64,000 bases of DNA, taken from positions 248,001-312,000 of the forward strand of contig JAZGUH010000720.1 in assembly GCA_037893225.1 (NCBI GenBank). The letters are read 5' to 3'. Positions within the stretch are counted from its first letter, which is position 1, and each line of letters opens with the position of its first letter. Source of the DNA: Hippasteria phrygiana. Taxonomy: Eukaryota > Echinodermata > Asteroidea > Valvatida > Goniasteridae. Of the stretch, positions 50,757 through 62,500 are shown piece after piece. A program made the position numbers and the translations under genes. Below the pieces are notes generated by a model. It was given only the letters and a program-made list of their open reading frames with translations, did no database searches and had not been told where the DNA came from.

Positions 50757-50996
50757 TGGGGCCAATTTCACGGAGCTGCTAAGCACAAAAATGTCTCACT
50801 TGGTTATTATAAAAACAGGTCATCAGCAAAAACTCCATGTGATTTCCGTGCTAAGCAAATAACATCTGAATAGCATTCACATGCAATATACATTACATGC
50901 ACATTTAGCTGGTAATCCTGTTTTTATCAAGGTACATGTATACATTTCTATTTTGAGCAAATTTGTGTGCTAAACAGCTCCGTGAAATTGGCCCTG
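50757..50996. mobile_element. MITE with GGGGCCAATTTCACGGAGCTG ends
   Basis: GGCCAATTTCACGGAGCTG and CAGCTCCGTGAAATTGGCC are perfect inverted repeats. The inner arms (CTAAGCACA..TGTGTGCTAA; AAAAACAGG..CCTGTTTTT) also pair. 240 bp, non-coding. Confidence 0.88.
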
Positions 50997-51925
50997 GTAC
51001 CTACAGTACATATGTACAGTACAGTGTTGTAGTCAAGACCAGCACAAGACCAACAGTCTTATGCTATTTAAATGAACTGTAACAAAAGCATTCCTTTGTC
51101 ATGGTTTATGCCTGTTACTTGTGCATGGTCTTGTGATGGTCTCGACTACATGGTATACAACACAACTGCTCATGAAAGGATCATCTTACTTTTTACTTTT
51201 CTTAGTGCACACATGTACATTTGTACACATTTGTACACGTGTACATGTTACAGTTGGGTGGTTGTACATATTATTATACAAGTACATTGTATATCTATAC
51301 ATTTATAAACAAATAATTTAAGGGTTTGTGCTGTGAATATTTCGGTACATGTATATTTTCTGTTAATCTTCTAATCACTTTGAAGTTACATGTAGATATC
51401 AATTTGACCTGAAAAATAAATCAATCAGGATTTGTACATTCGGCTTCCTCTTGACATTTCTTTTCATTGCGTGCATGTATGTACATGTACCCCCCCACCC
51501 CCCCCCCCCCCCACCAAATAAACAATTAACAGGTTTTTGTTACTGAAGCGATCTCCGTGTACTTATACTGTAGACATAACACTTCAATGACAAGAAAAGA
51601 AAAGGGGAATAATGTTACGTAAAAAAAAAAAGGCATGCAATGTAAAAACACTGGATTATCAACTTCAAGTTATCCACAAAAAAAAAAATGAATCGAGGGA
51701 GAAGTAAATAAAGTGGCTGTACATGTACATGTACAGGGCAAGTTGGTTCTGGCTTTTCATTTTTAACAGCCTGTACATACATGTACCCAACATTCATCGC
51801 CCCCCCCCCCCCCCCCCCCCCCCCAGTAAAATATAAATGAATAATTTAAAAAGTGTGCTTTAATTAATTAAATGAGCCGTTTGATTTATATATCGCGATT
51901 AAACACCCTCCCCTCCCCCTCCCAA
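50997..51925. other. Intergenic, low-complexity tracts
   Basis: No gene. ACATGTACA words are frequent (51215-51250), and there are poly-C tracts at 51490-51513 and 51799-51824. Confidence 0.6.
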
Positions 51926-51991
51926 AAGACATTCGAACCTGCGACCTCCGGGTTACCGTACCGGCGCTCTACCAACTGAGCTATCTTGCCC
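51926..51991 (-). other. tRNA-like sequence, probably a SINE head or tRNA pseudogene
   Basis: On the minus strand the sequence starts GGGCAAGATAGCTCAGTTGG (good A-box TAGCTCAGTTGG), has an anticodon-arm-like CCGGTACGGTAACCCGG and a B-box-like GGTTCGAATG. The 3' half of the T stem and the acceptor stem are missing: TTCGAAT runs into TCTTTTGGGAGG. In the arm the base before the apparent anticodon GGT is C, not U. These defects argue against a working tRNA-Thr and for a tRNA-derived SINE fragment. Confidence 0.6.
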
Positions 51992-52488
51992 TGTGTTGGC
52001 GGTCTCCCAAATTGTCAGTATCTTTGTTCGGGTGGGCTAGTCAGAAGTCATAAACCCAGAAAGCTTACTTTTTGCATCAACATACATGTATTACACATGT
52101 ACAAAAATGTAGTATGTTTTCATGGATTGTAACAAAATTAGACACTCCCGACTTGCAATCTTGCGACCACCGGCCGCGCGAACATCGACCCGCTTCGCCG
52201 AAGCCATTGTGCCGTACTGCATAAACTTTCCACCCCCGGCGGCCGCGCCGCCCGCCCTGCCTGGCCTGCCGCCATGCCGGCCCTCTGGCCCGCATCCGGC
52301 CGAGGGTACGTACGTAAGTACCATGGTACACGTACGCGTGTGTGCACGTGTGTACGTACAAGGTACGTTAACTGACTAGTAAGTTATTACTAAAACATGA
52401 GTTTCCTCCAGTGCGCAAGCGCGATTATTCGTTTGACCCGCCTGTTAAATTATGTATGAGCAGGTCGCGCGCGCTCCCTTGCGAAATG
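51992..52488. other. Intergenic, includes a GC-rich segment
   Basis: 52140-52320 is strongly GC-rich (GGCGGCCGCGCCGCCC) compared with its surroundings, followed by GTACGTACGTA and CACGTGTG alternations. No gene is supported; open frames here reflect the composition. Confidence 0.55.
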
Positions 52489-52589
52489 CCCAAGACGTTC
52501 TTAGCGATTTGGCCTTGGCGTATGTGCGTGTGTAGGTAGAGGGCGCTTCCGTTCGCGCTGTGCGTCGCACCGCGCTAAGGACGTCTTGG
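52489..52589 (-). mobile_element. MITE copy (CCAAGACGTTCTTAGCG family), abutting the LINE
   Basis: Inverted relative to 30090-30182. Ends CCAAGACGTTCTTAGCG and CGCTAAGGACGTCTTGG pair. It lies next to the 3' end of the LINE; whether the LINE inserted beside it is not clear. Confidence 0.8.
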
Positions 52590-52597
52590 AACCAAGA

Positions 52598-55500
52598 CTA
52601 CTTACTGTACTGCCCGACCAACTCTACATTAACATTACAGTTACGTACATATTTGATAATATGTTGGCTGTTTTGTTTGTGTACAAGAAGTTGTTGGAGT
52701 GTTATTTGGGTATTTAGGAGACCAAGTGATTTGATGAGGATTTGTCTTTGGACGTTATATTTACGACAGTTCAAGAGAAAATGCTTAACATCCTCAGTGC
52801 ATGAGCATACTTCACATAATCCATTTGGATGTTTGCCGATTTTATATAGGAAATTATTTAAGCCTTTACATACACCAAGTCTAAGTCTATGCATGATAAC
52901 TTCATGGGTACGTGACATTCCCCAGCTAGAGAAAATGAAAGATGGCTTATATTTTATATTATTTAGATTAGTGATGGGAATGGTTTTAGTCCATTTTTCC
53001 TTAAGATCTTCTTTAAGAATGTGTTTGATTTCATTCTCTATAGGAGGGGTATGTGGTGATCGATACTGGTTTTTTGTGTGTGGCTGATTTGGCGATTTCA
53101 TCAGCTCTTTCATTTCCATTGATCCCACAGTGCCCAGGGATCCATTCAAAGTTAACTATATTGCCTTGGTAGTGGATGTTATTTAAGGTGTGGCGAATAT
53201 CACAAACGATTTTATGTTTGGGGAAGGTTTTAGAGATAGACTGGATGGCACTAAGGCAGTCACTGAAAATGCATGTATGTAAAGGCTTAACATCTTCAAC
53301 CCATTCTAATGCAAGGAGAATTGCGAAAAGTTCTGCTGTAAAGATAGAGACGCCATTATTGAGGCGGGAAGCTTTACTGTATTTAAGTTGGGGGATATAT
53401 ATACCACATCCGACAGTATCAAGAGTGGGATTGTGAGAGCCATCCGTGTATAAGTGTGTAGAAAATTTATCCATGTTGTATTGATGGTCTCTAAACTAAG
53501 ATTTTTCTTGTCATAAATATTTGTAGCATCTGCCACTCGAGAGAGGATTTCAGTGGAGACAGAAGGCTTGTTATAATGCCAGAAAGGAGTGGGGTCGTTG
53601 GGGGGGAAACTGCATACGGGTATTGGGAGATCCTAGCTTCAAAAGGGGTGTTGTGGGTTGTAGACATCCATTTGTCAGCAAAATAATGCTTTTGCCAGTT
53701 ATCAGAATGGATGTCATCATTAGGATGTGTTTTGTGTGTATTTACTTTGATTCCGTATAGGTTACATAAGAACTGTCTACGTAGAGCCAAAGGTGGGTCT
53801 CCACATTCGGTCTGTAGCCTAAAAAGTGGGGAACTGTGAATAGCTCCTGTACAAATTTTAAGAGCTTGGTATTGAATACTGTCAAGTTTTTGCTTGGCAG
53901 TCAGGGGTGCAGAGTCGAAAGCTTCACACCCGTATTCCAAGATGGGTTTTATTACAGCACTATATATAGCTGATAAAGTGTTTTACAATCGGCCCCCCAG
54001 GAAATACCGCTAATGCATCTGAGGATGTTAAGTCTCTTTTTACATTTTGTAATTATACTGTCGATGTGTGGATTTCATGTTAATTTGCTGTCAAAAATCA
54101 CTCCCAGGAATTTGGCCGAGGACAAAGTCTGTAATCTAAGGTTTTGGATGTGCAGGGAGATATTGATAAGTTTTTTATTGGTGAACAAGACAACAATTGT
54201 TTTGGGGATAGACAACTTAAAACTCAATTTGTCACACCAAGATTTGACATTATTAAGGTTTTGTTGGATTTTCTTTTCTAGGTAAGATGTGTTTCTGTTG
54301 GATTTCCAGATGGCGATATCATCTGCATATTGTGAGACATTTGCATCAACGACATGGTGGGAGAGATCATTGACAGCAACGTTAAAAAGGAGAGGACTGA
54401 TAACACTGCCCTGTGGAACACCATTTTCCATGGTTCTTTCTTTAGAAAGACAATTATTAACTTTAACTTGAATTTGTCTATCATTAAGGAAATTATCAAT
54501 CCATTTTATTATCCGACCATAAATACCCATGGAATGTAATTTAATAATAATACCTTTGCGCCAAAGCATATCATAAGCTTTTTCAATGTCAAGAAAAATA
54601 GCAAGGGTGCTTTCTTTATTACTCTTGACTTTATTGATAGATGATTCCAAATTGACAATGTGATCTTTGGTACTTCTTCCTTTCCGGAAACCACTCAGGG
54701 GATTGGATAATAAGTTATGGGTTTCTAGATACCATAGTAATCGAGAATTAACAATTCGTTCCATTATTTTACAGAAAGTAGCTGTGAGTGCAATGGGTCT
54801 ATATATGATAGGGGGTTGGTGGATTCTTTTCCTGGTTTGAGGAATGGAATAAGGATAGCATCCTTCCATTGTTTGGGGCATTGAGAGGTATACCATATCA
54901 TGTTAAAGATGATGAGTACGTAATTACGAATTTTCATGGGGAGGTGTTTAATGACATCGTTTCTTATTCCATCTTTACCAGGAGAGGTGCACTTAGAGGA
55001 ATCAATTGCATGGTTTAATTCTTCTAAGGTAAGAGGCCCATTAATCACACTGTCATTGTTACTATCAATACAAAAATCATTTCAGCTTTATTTTTGATGG
55101 GGGTAAATAAAGGGCTGTAATTGTTCGTGCTGCTGACTTTAGCATAGCTGTCGGCAAGGGCCTTGTCTTGGTATAATGATATCTGTGCCATTGTGGTTTA
55201 GAACTGGTATGCTACTTGTATTACGAGTTTTTTCTATTCGTTTAATTTTGTTCCAAATAACTTTAGTATTAGTTTTCGGATTTATTTCGTTGCAAAAGAT
55301 TTCCCAATCTTTTCTTGTAGCATTTTTAATTGTCTTCCTGGCTATGGCACAAGCCCTTTTATACTCTATAAGGTCTGTAGGAAGACGAGTTTTTCGGAAA
55401 ATATTAAGAGCTTTTTTCTTACTATCTATGGCCTGTTTGCAATCATCATTCCACCAGGAGGTAGGGGTTTTATTGTGGTTTGGGTTGGTTTTTGGAATTG

Positions 55501-56347
55501 AGCAGCTCATGGCTGACTCAAGCTCATTGATGAAGTTGTTGTATGTATCATCAATGTTTTCTGAAGTGTTGGGTTCAGATATATTCAGATTGCAAGCAAC
55601 TTGAAATTTATTCCAATCAGCTTTTTTAATGGACCATTTAGGTGTGAAATTAGCTTTACTTTTATAAATAGAATGATTATAATCAGTGATGATGGGACAG
55701 TGATCACTTCCCCAGGAATCATCCAGAACTGTCCAGTTACATTTAGCAGCTAGATTAGGTGAGACAAAAGTGACATCAATACAAGAAAGAGTACCATGAG
55801 AACTATTCGCTCTTGTACCTTGACCAGAATTAACACAGACCATATCAAAATCTGTTATTATATCGTCAATAATCTTGCCGTTATGGTCAAGCTTAGAGCT
55901 GCCCCACAGGGGGTTATGACCATTCAAATCTCCACAAATTATGCGAGGATTCACAGTTCTATTTAGTATCTCTCTTAGATAGCTGTCTTCTAAGGCGTTG
56001 CATGGGTTATATATGTTGATGATGTTGGTTTTATTTTTATAGGTATCATAAATTTCTCCAATTTGATACTCAATAGGAGTGTCAGAACCATGTATGTATT
56101 TAAAGGCTAGACCACGTTTAACAAGGAATGCACAGCCTCCTCCCCTTTTTTTAGTTCCTGTGTTCTGTCTGTCGTGACGATAAATATCGTATCCAGGTAG
56201 GGTAAAACTTTTCCCTTCTTTAAGCCAGGTTTCCTGAATACATATGAGATCTGGTTTTTGTGTCCAGGAAAATTGTTTTATAGATGATTTAAATTCATTG
56301 CAATGAGCTGTAAGAGACTGTGCATTCCATTGTAAGATTAACACCAT
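52598..56347 (-). pseudogene. LINE ORF2: endonuclease, reverse transcriptase, RNase H (broken)
   Basis: In 5' to 3' order on the minus strand. An apurinic-type endonuclease (56347-55139) starts LILQWNAQSL and has ICIQETWL, CGDLNGHNPLWGS and SDHCPI. The reverse transcriptase (55048-54075) has RPIALTATFCKIMERI, GFRKGRSTKDHI, FLDIEKAYD, GVPQGSVISPLLF and YADD. A linker (53940-53491) follows, then RNase H (53474-53031) with YTDGS, TAELFAI, FSDCLSA and HCGINGNERAD, and a C-terminal CEVCSC..HFLLNC zinc motif (53149-52598). Frame changes near 55.1, 54.85, 54.05, 53.5 and 53.1 kb inactivate it. The order endonuclease-RT-RNase H suits the I/Jockey-type groups of non-LTR elements. Confidence 0.88.
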
Positions 56348-57556
56348 AATGAGAAAAATCATGACGAAGTTTTGTTCGATTTTCCTTTATGTATAGTGAT
56401 CTGGCTGGTTTTATGGGCTTCTGACGGGTCTGCGTTTTTTTGGGTCGAAGATATCTTGGTCTTATCTTGGGTAGGTTTGGGGCCCGATTCGCCTCTCCTT
56501 GTATTGGTACGTGTGGATGTTCTTTGCCTTCCTTGTGTTTCTTTAGTCTGTGTTGGGGGTTGTCAGAATGGATCATGTGATTGACAAGGGCCTTAATCGC
56601 TGTGTCTCTTTCCTCTTTGTTCTTCAGCGTGTCCCATATTTGTATCGTGCCTGAGAGAAGTTCCGTTAGGTATTGTTCGTTGCACATGCAATGTGTGTGC
56701 TCGGTTTGTGTTCCTTCCGTTGCAATAGTTTGAGTGCTCGCGTCTTTGGAGGTTGGGGTTTTTGTGATTGGTGTGGTTGGCATCGTATTTGTGTTTTCCA
56801 TGGTGTTTGTGTTTGACCGCAGATAATTTTTGTTTCCGTTGCTTGAGGATTGTGCCATGTTGGAACATGGTTGTGCTGGCGAGGGAGTCAACTGAGAGCT
56901 CGTGCGTATTGATATGTCAGTTTTGATTGCATTTGCAGCTTCGGCGTATGAAATATTATATGTGACTCTGATTCCTTGAATTCGCTTTTTCTGTTTGATG
57001 GTGCTGCATCCCCCATAAGCCGGTGAATGGTTTCCTCCACATCTGCAACATCTAGTGTTGTCTTTTTGCTTAGTTGTGGAGCCCTCCACATCGCACACAG
57101 CGTGTAGAGCTTCTGCAGTTTTTTGCAGTATGGCCCAGTCTTTGACAGTTGAAGCATCGGATTATGGAAGGGGAAGTACGGTTTGACTATGAAATTTTCA
57201 TATCCTATTTGTATCCGGGATGGTGGGTTTGGTGAATTAAAAGTCAAACAGATAGAGAGGCTCTTTTCAAGTTTGCCATCTCTTTTGCGCATGAGTCGTT
57301 TGACTCCTACGACTCCATGTTGCTTACATACAGATAGAATTTCGTCTTCTGATGTGTCAGGTTCTATGCCATAGTTGACACCTTTTCTTTGAGTTTCTGA
57401 TTTTGCAAATTCTGCTTGTACACTCTATTGTTCTAGGCGACTGATGGTTTTGAGTTTTTTTTGCTTGAGCTGATGTGTGACATTTAACTGTGATGCCTCC
57501 TTGATTATTCTTGGAGACACTCTTGATGTAGTCTTTTAGGTTTCCCACATTGTTCA
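56295..57556 (-). pseudogene. LINE ORF1 (gag-like, zinc knuckles), broken
   Basis: Nucleic-acid-binding protein of the same LINE. Fragments in three frames cover GNLKDYIKSVSKNNQGGI, NPPSRIQIGYENFIVKPY and a knuckle CCRCGGNHSPAYGGC, then a polar T/Q-rich tail and a basic KKHKEGKEHPH region. The two upstream knuckles seen in the inverted copy (57713-58325) are lost here by small deletions. The end overlaps the ORF2 start by about 50-70 bp, as in related elements. Confidence 0.82.
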
Positions 57557-57712
57557 GATTCTGAATACGAGTCCCCAAATGAACAACCAACAAAACGTCG
57601 ACGGGAAACACAGTAAAATACGATACTTATCAATCTCAACCCACATTAGTAACCATTACCTCTCCAGATGTCAAACTGTCAAAAATAAACCCAATCAGAA
57701 TTGCCAAAGCTT

Positions 57713-58325
57713 TGAACAATGTGGGAAACCTAAAAGACTACATCAAGAGTGTCTCCAAGAATAATCAAGGAGGCATCACAGTTAAATGTCATACATCAGC
57801 TCAAGCAAAAAAAACTCAAAACCATCAGTCGCCTAGAACAATGGAGTGTACAAGCAGAATTTGCAAAATCAGAAACTCAAAGTAAAGGTGTCATCTATGG
57901 CATAGAACCTGACACATCAGAAGACGAAATTCTATCTGTATGTAAGCAAAAGAGATGGCAAACTTGAAAAGAGCCTCTCCATCTGTTTGACTTTTAATTC
58001 ACCAAACCCACCATCCCGGATACAAATAGGATATGAAAATTTCATAGTCAAACCGTACATCCCTCCCGTAATCCGATGCTTCAACTGTCAAAGACTGGGC
58101 CATACTGCAAAAAACTACAGAAGCTCTACACGCTGTGTGCGATGTGGAGGGCCCCACAACTATGAACAGTGTAAGCAAAAAGACAACACTAGATGTTGCA
58201 GATGTGGAGGAAACCATTCACCGGCTTATGGGGGATGCAGCACCATCAAACAGGAAAAGCGAATTCAAGGAATCAGAGTCACATATAATATTTCATATGC
58301 CGAAGCTGCAAATACAATGGACTAG
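57713..58325 (+). mobile_element. Inverted ORF1 fragment, head to head with the LINE
   Basis: This is the reverse complement of about 56930-57556 with scattered changes, separated by about 155 bp of centre. It encodes the ORF1 N-terminal part and three knuckles (CFNCQRLGHTAKN, CVRCGGPHNYEQC, CCRCGGNHSPAYGGC; the first has Y in place of its last Cys). It stops at GCAAATACAATGGACTAG, exactly where the downstream satellite starts, so it is a 5' fragment, not a full element. Confidence 0.82.
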
Positions 58326-59262
58326 CCGAGACCCCGACCACGCAACTTGGGCCCCAAATGAGGGCGTTTTTCGGTCTGACGTTGAACAAAATTGCGCACA
58401 TTCTTGATACTGATTGAAAGAGGGACTCCTCAGCAACATCCCGACCAATTTCCAGCTCCGCAGACCCCAGGTTAGCCGAATGATGGCCGAGACAAGCGAG
58501 TAGGTTTTTCGAACGAATTTTTCTGCATTCTCGCAAAAGTGCACATGCTATACAATGGACTAGCCGATACCGCCACTACGCAACTTGGGCCCCAAATGAG
58601 GACGTTTTTCGATCTGATGTTGAACAAAATTGGGCACAATCTGGATACTGATAGAAAGAGGGACTCCTCAGCAACATCCAGACCAATCTCCAGCTCCTCA
58701 GACCTAAGTTCAGTTAAATGATGGCCGAGATAAGCGAGTAGGTTTTTCAAACCAATTTGTCTCCATAAGTGCACATGCTATACAATGGACTAGCCGAGAC
58801 CCCCACTACGCAACTTGGGCCCCAAATGAGGACGTTTTTCGATCTGATGTTGAACAAAATTGGGCACAATCTGGATACTGATAGAAAGAGGGACTCCTCA
58901 GCAACATCCGTACCAATTTCCAGCTCTTCAGACGCCAGTTCAGCCGAATGATGGCCGAGATAAGCGAGTATTTTTTTTCGAACTGATTTTTTCTGCATTC
59001 CCGCATGAGTGTACATGCTATACAATGGACTAGCCGAGAACCCCACCACCAAATGAGGGCGTTTTTCAGTCTGACGTTAAACGAAACTGCGCACAATCTT
59101 GATACTGATGGAAAGAGGGACTCATCAGCAACATCCAGACCAATCCCCAGCTCCTCAGACCCAAGTTCAGCCAAATAATGGCCGAGATAAGCAAGTAGGT
59201 GTTTTAAACTAATTTGTCTCCATTCCCGCATAAGTGCACTTGCTATACAATGGACTACACAC
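58312..59262. repeat. ~235-bp tandem repeat, about four copies
   Basis: The motif ACAATGGACTAGCCGAGA restarts near 58315, 58552, 58783 and 59022, with a last start near 59249 that diverges. Each unit carries CAACTTGGGCCCCAAATGAGG, GATACTGAT.GAAAGAGGGACTC and ATGGCCGAGA.AAGC. The third-unit copy lacks part of the CAACTTGGGCC segment. Open frames here are not genes. The junction with the ORF1 fragment is direct. Confidence 0.88.
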
Positions 59263-59571
59263 ACAAAACGAATAGTAAAAAAAAAATAGGTAAACAATAA
59301 AATGTAAAATATTACACAATTTAAGTAATATATTGCCGAAATATACAACGCAACAATTTTGTAAGCTTAATATATCTTGTTTTTTATGTAATTTCATTAT
59401 TTTACACGAGTTGTGTATTCTCGGTAAAGATTTTACCATGACCACGTAAGTTTTGCAAAATTTTACGTAAGACTTACAACGCGTTCGGTAAATAATAACC
59501 GGCTTGAGGAGTATTATCACCATGTGCAATTCGACGCGCGACGCGACAGACGTGTGCAACAAGCTGCAATC

Positions 59572-62500
59572 ATGGAAAAAATGACCGAACTGTTGGCCGA
59601 ATGGGGATTTGACAACCTAATACAGACATTCGAAGGTAAGTGATAACTTAGACCAACTTGATAACAATTTAGAGCTTGAAATTTATGCTGAACAGTGACT
59701 GTGTCCGTGCGAGAAAGCGACGCATAAAATGCCATAGGCCATGGCGCCAGCAGTTAATATACGCTGCAATGGTTTTCGCATGTAAAATACATTGTATTTT
59801 GTATGCTGCCACCTTTTCTCTCTCTGTGGTTGTCGCGGACTTTTCAAACTCATGAAATGTCAGTTTAAACAAAATGTTACAATGTGTGTATGAATAATTT
59901 TGACCCCATAACCGAAGTAGGCCATATCATGGGGTGGGGGGTGGGGGTGGGGGTGGGGGTGGTGGGGGGTGTGGGGTGGGGTGTGGGGTGGGGTGGGGGG
60001 TGTGGGTGTGGGCCGGGGGGGGGGGGGTAGCGTAGGCCTACCCCTAGCGGTCCTAGTATATAGATATAATAGACAGAAGCCCAATTTTCCCATAGGCTAC
60101 TACTAGTACACTACAGCAAGAATAAGAACACAATTTTCATGCACTGTGTTTACACTGTGCACACAAACAATTCTGCAAAGTTTACCCCAAAAATCTGTCT
60201 GTTGCTTACTTTACATCCTCACCTTGTGTGCACAAAGGAAAGGATCGGTCGAATCTGTGCCAATTTTGGAGAAAGAAGTGAAAAAATCCTTGTTCCACAC
60301 AACAGCCCTGTGAAGTGATTGGCTCATGCCTGACCTTTGTACTGGGTCATGTTGCTTCTTGTGATTCATATTGCTTCAGTCTGGAACAGGGATTTGTTCA
60401 CCCTTTTTTCTGAAATTGGGACAGATTTGACCGATCCTTTGCTAAGTTGGTGCACACAAGGTGAGGATGTAAAGTAAGCAATATACATATTTTTGGGGTA
60501 AACTTTGCAGCGGTTTTTGTGTGCACAGTGTAAACACAGAGTGCATGAAAATTGTGTTCTTATTGTTGCTGTTGTAGCCTATGGTAAAATTGGGCTTCTT
60601 TCTATGGGGCTCCGGTAGGAGCCCTATAGTTCTAGGGGTGGGGAGGGCAACGTAACAAATGTGGCTCATTTTATAATAGACTTCATCCGTATTAGTGAAT
60701 CAAAAATTGTCTTGGAGGCAATAGGAATTGGGATTATTTTCCATTTGATATTAACAGTTTTTACCTAAGAGGCTAAGTTAATAAGCGTAAAGAATTCAAT
60801 TGTACGCCTTTTTATCCTGTAATTTTCCGGCCATATTTCCAGTCAGTTCATTCAGAAAAGATCACAATATTTTATCAAGGCTTACAAAAAATACAGGTCA
60901 TGTACCCCGACTATTTATTTATTTAGCTTTTTTCGTCTGTAAACTATCTTGCCAAGTGAATTTCAAGTGAAAAACATTCCAAATTTTGATTTCCTCCTAG
61001 ACAATATCCTCACACAAACCTATTACTACAGTGTGGCTCCCTATAAAGCCCTCCTACTATTTCACCATACAAAACCTTACAACATTTTCATATCCAAATT
61101 TTACCATAGCATTAACACACACATGGCAAAACCATATAGTGTAATGCTATAGCAAGCTTATTGACATGGCAAAACCATACACATGGTTTTGCATGGTAAA
61201 CATGCTTCACTGTGGTGCACAGTGTATGCCAAATGGTTTTGTGTGGTGAATATACTTCATTATGGCTTATGAACAGACTACTTTTGTGTATGTATAAAGA
61301 GAAACCACCCTAATTCTAAAATGGTATAGGCCTATTCATCAATGTTCCCCAGTACACAATGGAGTTGGTTCACCATACAAAACCTTGCACCTGCCAGCAG
61401 ACACAGCATGTACAACCATACAAAACCTTACAGTGCCATACAGAGGTCAAGTTGATTTATTACCATTCATCACCTTACATAGTTCAGTACAGGCAAGTCT
61501 TTTGACCATACAAAACCAGACAGCTGTCAGGTTTTGTATGGTATACCTTATGTACACTCAGTGACTCACTGTATGGTTTTGTATGGTGAATAAACTTTCT
61601 TATAAATTGCCTCAAGAGTAGGAGGGTTGGAAGTGCAGTATTTTAGCCACATTTACAGGATTGGGATGAAAGGGCGCAGTGTCCCCCCCCCCCCCCCCCA
61701 CCCCCCCACGCGTGAAGTAGGCCAAACTCATATCAATGGAGTCAAGTGAATAAATCAAACATAGTAAAAATTACGCATTTTAATAAAATGGAAGTCAAAG
61801 GTATGATACATCTTTGGTAGGGTAGATGGGGGTTAGTTGGAACGATTTTTACAAAAACGTCTATACAACACAAACATATTTTATTCAAGAAACAATAACT
61901 ATACCAGTTTATACATACATGTGCGTGACAAAGTAGCTTATACAATTCTTAGACTTGTTGATGGTTACTTCAAAATTCCACCTTGAACACGACTATGTCA
62001 TGTGTTCCAATTTACCCCACCTATGGGGTAAGTTGGAACATGGTATGGGGTAAGTTGGAACATGGTATGCGGTTACTATAGAAAGTAAATACTATACATG
62101 ACTTAAGAACTACATTTATTTCAGTTCAAGTAAAATTGTTTTTCCTAGCACTATAGATCATGCACCCAGCATGTAAACAAACAAGAAATAACTGAAATAG
62201 GCAACATCCTATGCTTTGCTCATTTTAATATTGTTACAACAGATCTATATAGGTCTACATTGCAGTAGGCCTGCAGCTATATGGTGCACAAAAAGTTTGA
62301 AAATAGATTAGAACCTTCATCTAAAAGGCACTTTCTTCATACATGAACATAGAGTGGAACTTTTATTCAAAGGGCACTTCATTCATATGTTGGGGTTTGT
62401 TAGAACATGTTCCAACTAGCCCCATCAAAATGTTCCAACTAGCCCCAGTGGCCCATGTGACATTTGTAAGCTTACTACGCAAAATGGGGACTACAATAAC

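Noticed and set aside
51926..51991. Functional tRNA-Thr gene
   Set aside because: The acceptor and T stems are incomplete and the base before the apparent anticodon is C.
52077..52379. Overlapping frames in the GC-rich stretch
   Set aside because: Several frames are open at once, as expected from GC-rich sequence poor in stops; no conserved motif.
53176..55604. Plus-strand frames across the LINE
   Set aside because: They are antisense shadows of the endonuclease, reverse transcriptase and RNase H frames.
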